Below are positions 53,501 through 55,848 of a stretch of DNA of 55,848 nucleotides, piece after piece. The notes below the pieces were generated by a model. It did no database searches. It was not told the origin of the DNA and saw only the letters and a list, made by a program, of their open reading frames with translations. A program made the translations under genes and the position numbers. How positions within the stretch are numbered: position 1 is the first letter of the stretch; each line of letters opens with the position of its first letter. Location of the stretch: positions 1 to 55,848 of the forward strand of contig CAKTZA010000018.1 of the NCBI GenBank assembly GCA_934635045.1. The letters are read 5' to 3'. This DNA comes from an uncultured Kiritimatiellota bacterium. Its GTDB lineage: Bacteria > Verrucomicrobiota > Kiritimatiellia > RFP12 > UBA1067.

Positions 53501-55848
53501 GCCTCCGGCTTCGCCGCGTTCTCGTCCGTCGGGGCCTTGCCCTCGGCCGTCGTCGTCGCGACCTCGACGGCGATGCGGTAGTCCGTCTTGTCGAGGTTCG
53601 AGCTGAAGCCGTTGGCCGCATCAAAGTAGATCGTGCCGATGCCGTTCGTGTAGCAGGGCGAAAAGACGCAGGCCCCCTTCTTGTTGCGCAGGATGGCGGA
53701 GGCGGATGTCGTCTTCGTCATCGGCGTCTCGCGTGTCGCGTAGCTCGTGCCCGCAAGAGCCGTCGACGACCAGGGCAATCCCACAAGATAACTCGCAAAC
53801 GCCGTTTCGCTCTGGAACTGGTTGCCGAACAGGACATCCTCAAACCGCCAGAGGACGTTGGTCGTGCCATCGGCCTCGATGCTGTAAAGGCGGTGCGAGA
53901 TCCCCGGCAGCAGGTACGGCATGCGCGCGACCGTGTCATGCTCGCCCGCGTGCGTCCAGAAGAGGTCGTTCGTCAGCACCGAGCCGTCGTCGCGCGTCAC
54001 CTCGCGCGTCCGCCAGTAGCCCTGCCCGTCCACGGCGTGCCCCGCCGCCGTGTCGTCGTTCGCGAGGAAGACGCGGCCGCTGCGCGTCAGCGCCGCGCCC
54101 TCGCCCAGCCCGTCGTAGTAGTCGTGCCCCGTGATGACGAAGTCGATGTGGCACGCGATCGGCTCGTAGCCAAAGCTGTCCGCCTGCGTCCAGATGACGC
54201 GGTAGGCGCCGATCACCGTCGTCGGCAGCGTCGCATACCCGACCCCCGCGACGACGTTCGTGATGATTCGCTGGACGGTGCCGAACGCGAGCTGCGCCTC
54301 CTGCGTGATCGTGCCCGGCGCGGGATCGTCCGACTGCCACCACGTCTTGGACATCGCCGGCAGTGTCTTCCAGTAGTTCACGAACAGGCCATCGCGGGAG
54401 ACGGGCGACTCGAACCGCTCGTCCGGTGGATTCGTCACCTTGCCGTATTCGTCCTCGATGGACGCGATCCAGTCCGCGCCCGGATCGTGCGCCGGCGCGT
54501 CGGCCGCCGCCCGCAGGTGCCAGTAGAGGCGAATCTTCTGCGCGACGCCCGAAACGATGCGCGGCACCTTCACGTACACGGTCGAGACGTCGTTCGTGTC
54601 CCACGTCTTCACGTGATACGGCAGGAGGCTGTCGCCCGACTCGTCCGTGAAGGCCATGTCGTTGCCGTCCGCGCCCGCGCGGGCGTAGAGGAACCCGACG
54701 GGCTGCGTCTCGGACAGCGTGACCTGATACGGGAAGTCGACGAGTTCCGCCGGTTCCGAGCCCGTCGCCGTGTAGCGCAGCGTGATCTCGACGTAGTCGG
54801 TGTAGAGGTTGCCGAGGCCCTTGACGATCTTGAATTCGGCGTAGGCCGGCTCGTAGACGTAGTTCGTCTCGTCCGGCGCCGACGCGCGCACCCAGTAGGA
54901 GCCGACCGCCGTCGGCTTCGTCGTCGACCAGTCGGTTCCGTCCCGCGCCGTGCCGTATTCGTACTTCGGCACGACCCAGCTCGGCGTGACGGTGCACGTC
55001 GGATCCGGCGTCGCCTCGGTCGGCGTGCCCTGCATCCAGTCGCGCTGCACGAGGTCGGCAAACGTGACCGTGCGCACGTCGATCTCGAACGAGACGGGCG
55101 CGAGGTCGTTGGCCGTGTAGTTCCGCGCGTCCGCGACGCGCACGCGCACCCAGTGCGTCCCGACCGCCGCCGGCCGTTCGGCCGACCAGCTCGCGCTGTC
55201 GGCCGTGTTGGCGTATTCGTAGACGACCGCGACGCCCGTCGGCGTGACCGTGCACGTCGGCTGCGGCAGTTCCGCGTCCCGCGCGCCGTAGGCCCAGCCG
55301 TCCAGCGCCAGGTTCGCGAGCGTGACCGCCGCCGGCGTGATCGTCATCGTGACCGTGACGGCCTCCGTCGTGCCGTCCGGCCACATGGCCCCGTCGCGCA
55401 GCGTCGCCGTCGCCACATAGGCCCCCGCATCCGTGCCGACCGGCTCGCCCGTCACGTCATAGTAGACGTTCGCGACAAGCGACGTGTGCGCCTGCCCGTC
55501 ATAGGTCACGGTGAAGTCGACCGGCTTCTCGAACTCGCCCTGCATCGACGACGCGATGCGGACGTAGACGACGCCGTCACCGCCCTTGCCGCCGCGCCCG
55601 TTGAAGTTGCCGTTGCCGCCGCCGCCGCCGCCGAGGCCGTCCGCGCCCGCGCCCGCCTCGGCCGAGCCGTAGCCGCCCGCGCCGCCGCCACCGTCGCCGC
55701 CCGCGATCGCGCCGCTCGCCCCCGACAGGTTGTAGCCGCCGCCGCCGCCGCCCGCATAGACGACGCTTTCGCCCGTGATGTCGCTCGCGCGGCCCGCGCC
55801 GCCCGCCGGGTTCCCGTCCGCCGCGTCCGAGCCCGCGCCGCCCGCGCC
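47554..55848 (-). CDS. Giant secreted surface protein, 5' end outside the window
   Basis: At least 2,764 residues; the frame is open to the window edge, so the ATG at 55545 is internal. From the visible N-terminal side: a Gly-rich stretch (55548-55848, GGGGGGYNLSGASG), three MBG-type repeats (VTYDGQAH; each ending in a Y-V-A/T-V strand), a DUF2341-like domain (DFPYQVTLSE..LLPYHVKTWD..KIRLYWHL, nt about 54800-54480), long beta-rich regions, and a lamin-tail-like segment (INEANVFG..RERQFLEVAAP..SEWSIRLVD, nt about 49290-49130). It ends near IDDRLKPTTVEILKTKNLLQ. Likely exported and surface-exposed; no enzyme motif recognised. Confidence 0.8.
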   Translation of the reverse strand, partial: GAGGAGSDAADGNPAGGAGRASDITGESVVYAGGGGGGYNLSGASGAIAGGDGGGGAGGYGSAEAGAGADGLGGGGGGNGNFNGRGGKGGDGVVYVRIASSMQGEFEKPVDFTVTYDGQAHTSLVANVYYDVTGEPVGTDAGAYVATATLRDGAMWPDGTTEAVTVTMTITPAAVTLANLALDGWAYGARDAELPQPTCTVTPTGVAVVYEYANTADSASWSAERPAAVGTHWVRVRVADARNYTANDLAPVSFEIDVRTVTFADLVQRDWMQGTPTEATPDPTCTVTPSWVVPKYEYGTARDGTDWSTTKPTAVGSYWVRASAPDETNYVYEPAYAEFKIVKGLGNLYTDYVEITLRYTATGSEPAELVDFPYQVTLSETQPVGFLYARAGADGNDMAFTDESGDSLLPYHVKTWDTNDVSTVYVKVPRIVSGVAQKIRLYWHLRAAADAPAHDPGADWIASIEDEYGKVTNPPDERFESPVSRDGLFVNYWKTLPAMSKTWWQSDDPAPGTITQEAQLAFGTVQRIITNVVAGVGYATLPTTVIGAYRVIWTQADSFGYEPIACHIDFVITGHDYYDGLGEGAALTRSGRVFLANDDTAAGHAVDGQGYWRTREVTRDDGSVLTNDLFWTHAGEHDTVARMPYLLPGISHRLYSIEADGTTNVLWRFEDVLFGNQFQSETAFASYLVGLPWSSTALAGTSYATRETPMTKTTSASAILRNKKGACVFSPCYTNGIGTIYFDAANGFSSNLDKTDYRIAVEVATTTAEGKAPTDENAAKPEAHGIEGELGLIEAEQWVPCRMTPLKRDGTATFTQEPETDDLALSITKGGSTNNFYRICVKVNVRGPARFRIRRLEAYEGESVDGSSLILLDNIVVSPPPNTAEVEPYGFFDATARGKRYLGQMGALNVPFPSVTDKALYARAKAKVYTNGFQEIDPAACISLTRMHYRWTYLGQASNDWQTVDLSPSDGLVATTPLNLPAKEGDVSWWYEAIVQVPTYSYYDYSGADAGLVGSSGAPLYTEEVTAVTNRNDSCWFARLRPGKSNWERFRFIVKTSETGAATTGEMELVGDRLWRGYYQTPEAVADGLYVRFESLNHQDDGAATFETNVTAYVIRNDVTALPADRTLDFAGPSAWSRVVCDAKTGYILFQIDEATRGVSVVHADYQNFNRWSDANKPGFTFVGTSTDTNALGIAGVASTVRECEADLARWWPSSATNANYWTENFQNGVTPAAMGPGGDWEINQPFTGTRKSPNGFTVGPGQWVAGAYRDTSSGMALQMEGKGVGYLQFVNAAVTPRGLESVRFNARLAQAIEFGDFSYYAGGAMPTMTNYTFVTRAAYDLNQRRDFDGNGSLSLVAFYRPTVGAYEFRVEQFNATLLPGQQVQGPGNSHRLSLHRWCYDKTRNKVVSTELGFAEVVGGENMLNTKGGTGSYGLLFISVKNDGTRTLLSAGVSTGMDTVDKTQNANCQMVSFIDTDDQRLTGGTYGVLAANCPGRFVHPVYGHAATALPTETDFKSSSGTFSYPSSHTTCQSDLQKDLWEIDQGRAQADQVGNNNYYGIVSKEITQPLNVYTAPLGTTDWTLLATTNITSFSYFAEPIELRLWSLDDCAVKIAPGGSATGARNDIVIDDFELRQWRGESYDEAKNGAGANYFDSTYSGSPSNVVFTQGWILTNLVSGAKACELNAKRSRPSVATSIRSPLMDGQTDAGRGSGLGMFTFTYTNAQRNAKLLLQICTNGVDVGNLASYSKDTSSAIWTTVTNYTFDTCTDAERLSGRRSYYFGLHGVKGVMRLCLDPELVRSMTNVVDETQFGSIGITGVLCRDEPSLDKFAWWGWNLRTTGEADKLYLFDADSDPNRDGMALALNNSVTDGIRVEDERLYPEHLPFVQTPTFEAETVGQVSFKARRYDGAGAGDAVPRVTLFGAKLGTAGDDAQWTRLAAWNVTNALYETFTHKTGAGDNYCAFRLAVTGVENVRNLMPDEFAPAKPLRVLIDEVVVLEAIRGRVAFRNVAAFRSGLDETTPVKVADAFGALLSAEQPLCKEAWGVQAEVYAAQLPEEVDLSDAKVRLWWHVGPSPWGFENWKATAEANGDCAWLMECKGTNLVFRSSYFGAPDAVMKAQTTATAVQYMLEVVYRTAAGEVQTNWLSQADWEKPPWYNPVDLNAQWGGASGSFSAYTILDTVSPGWAWINEANVFGTADWNGQNSDRERQFLEVAAPSDADLSEWSIRLVDAKLTTGAVVTNEIARFGTPLLPGLKKVIKHMDPVSKCVFHVVASPNAQAALDADEGEIDGIWSVPTTRTDAMTGDGELSRYYPLAVQLVRPSGIIEHEIVALGTNDWAQILSSYNPENHVTFLNEQERALGGEGKFFYVGMDCEGGDKSLGVFASHGETPLVWNATMDWTPGRINQRQVIPDDCPHPLGSGLMIYSVITGDHLWQSFGGAYTNVTQTFVYRKGAEEGTNILYQTDRWYEIDAVTTNGVAVAPTKTGARAWSLEVGRNASNDITVIASARVASELSGKYGLTDDNKYRDAVLAWLSGGRTMKDAFKNPDTDTPGLADFIDLGDKVVTNLSLTAMYWLDMDPTWKDHDLCLKGGLTSDFSERVFKTASGIEYTNVCARMFLMVSNTVTAKAWTPYVLRSATPGVTSQDYADAYADANWNWSNVTFKVTGILLNAQLGLEPSRNSRIPLRYFVFDEDSFEQPDSTHPFTSLIELDDPYMPWSPGGAAGWYEWQKEHGRATIGYSFDIDDRLKPTTVEILKTKNLLQ

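Overview
The window is GC-rich, tightly packed DNA from an anaerobic bacterium that looks like a Verrucomicrobiota/Kiritimatiellota (PVC) member. The strongest clue is a five-gene locus at 22.6-30.6 kb matching the Akkermansia Amuc_1098-1102 pilus-like cluster in order and architecture: secretin, zinc-ribbon protein, Amuc_1100-like protein, PilM and Amuc_1102-like protein. Supporting clues are very large secreted proteins with TSP3, LamG, MBG and DUF2341-type modules, a C10 cysteine protease, and acetate-forming Pta/AckA. No tRNA, rRNA, CRISPR array or transposase gene was seen. Taxonomy is inferred from gene content only.

Layout. 0-3.4 kb: mazG and a frameshifted secreted protein gene (minus). 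3.5-5.8 kb: a histidine kinase/response regulator pair, the only plus-strand genes. 5.8-8.0 kb: a sigma-like gene with a coupled small partner, a flavodoxin and a DUF3793 gene. 8.0-8.9 kb: GC-rich noncoding DNA. 8.9-10.9 kb: an AT-richer, island-like stretch (gp88-like protein, W-repeat protein, truncated Crp-type regulator). 10.95-12 kb: recA. 12.1-17.0 kb: a secreted C10 protease. 17.1-30.6 kb: Amuc_1102-like, pilM, Amuc_1100-like, Amuc_1099-like, secretin, coaE, rho and uvrA, read on the minus strand in that order with several 4-nt overlaps. 30.7-34.3 kb: ackA, pta and kdsD. 34.4-55.8 kb: a 4,212-residue and a >2,760-residue surface protein separated by a small lipoprotein.

The main unexplained feature is a set of short palindromic repeat families, built from degenerate simple phrases (GGAAGAAGG; ATCGAATTGTCGAA; GAGGGACGAGAG; GGACAAAGGACAG). 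They lie between genes at stop codons and also in frame inside conserved housekeeping genes: two purine/pyrimidine elements plus two copies of a different repeat in uvrA, one in coaE, and a different family in kdsD. The host reading frames stay open and the proteins are correspondingly longer than their families. This resembles the Rickettsia palindromic elements in principle, but the sequences are different.

A second recurrent signal is the 9-mer TGGTATAAT found four times. Three copies lie so close to the start codon that the transcripts should be leaderless or nearly so, and two further genes show TAAAAT at the same distance.
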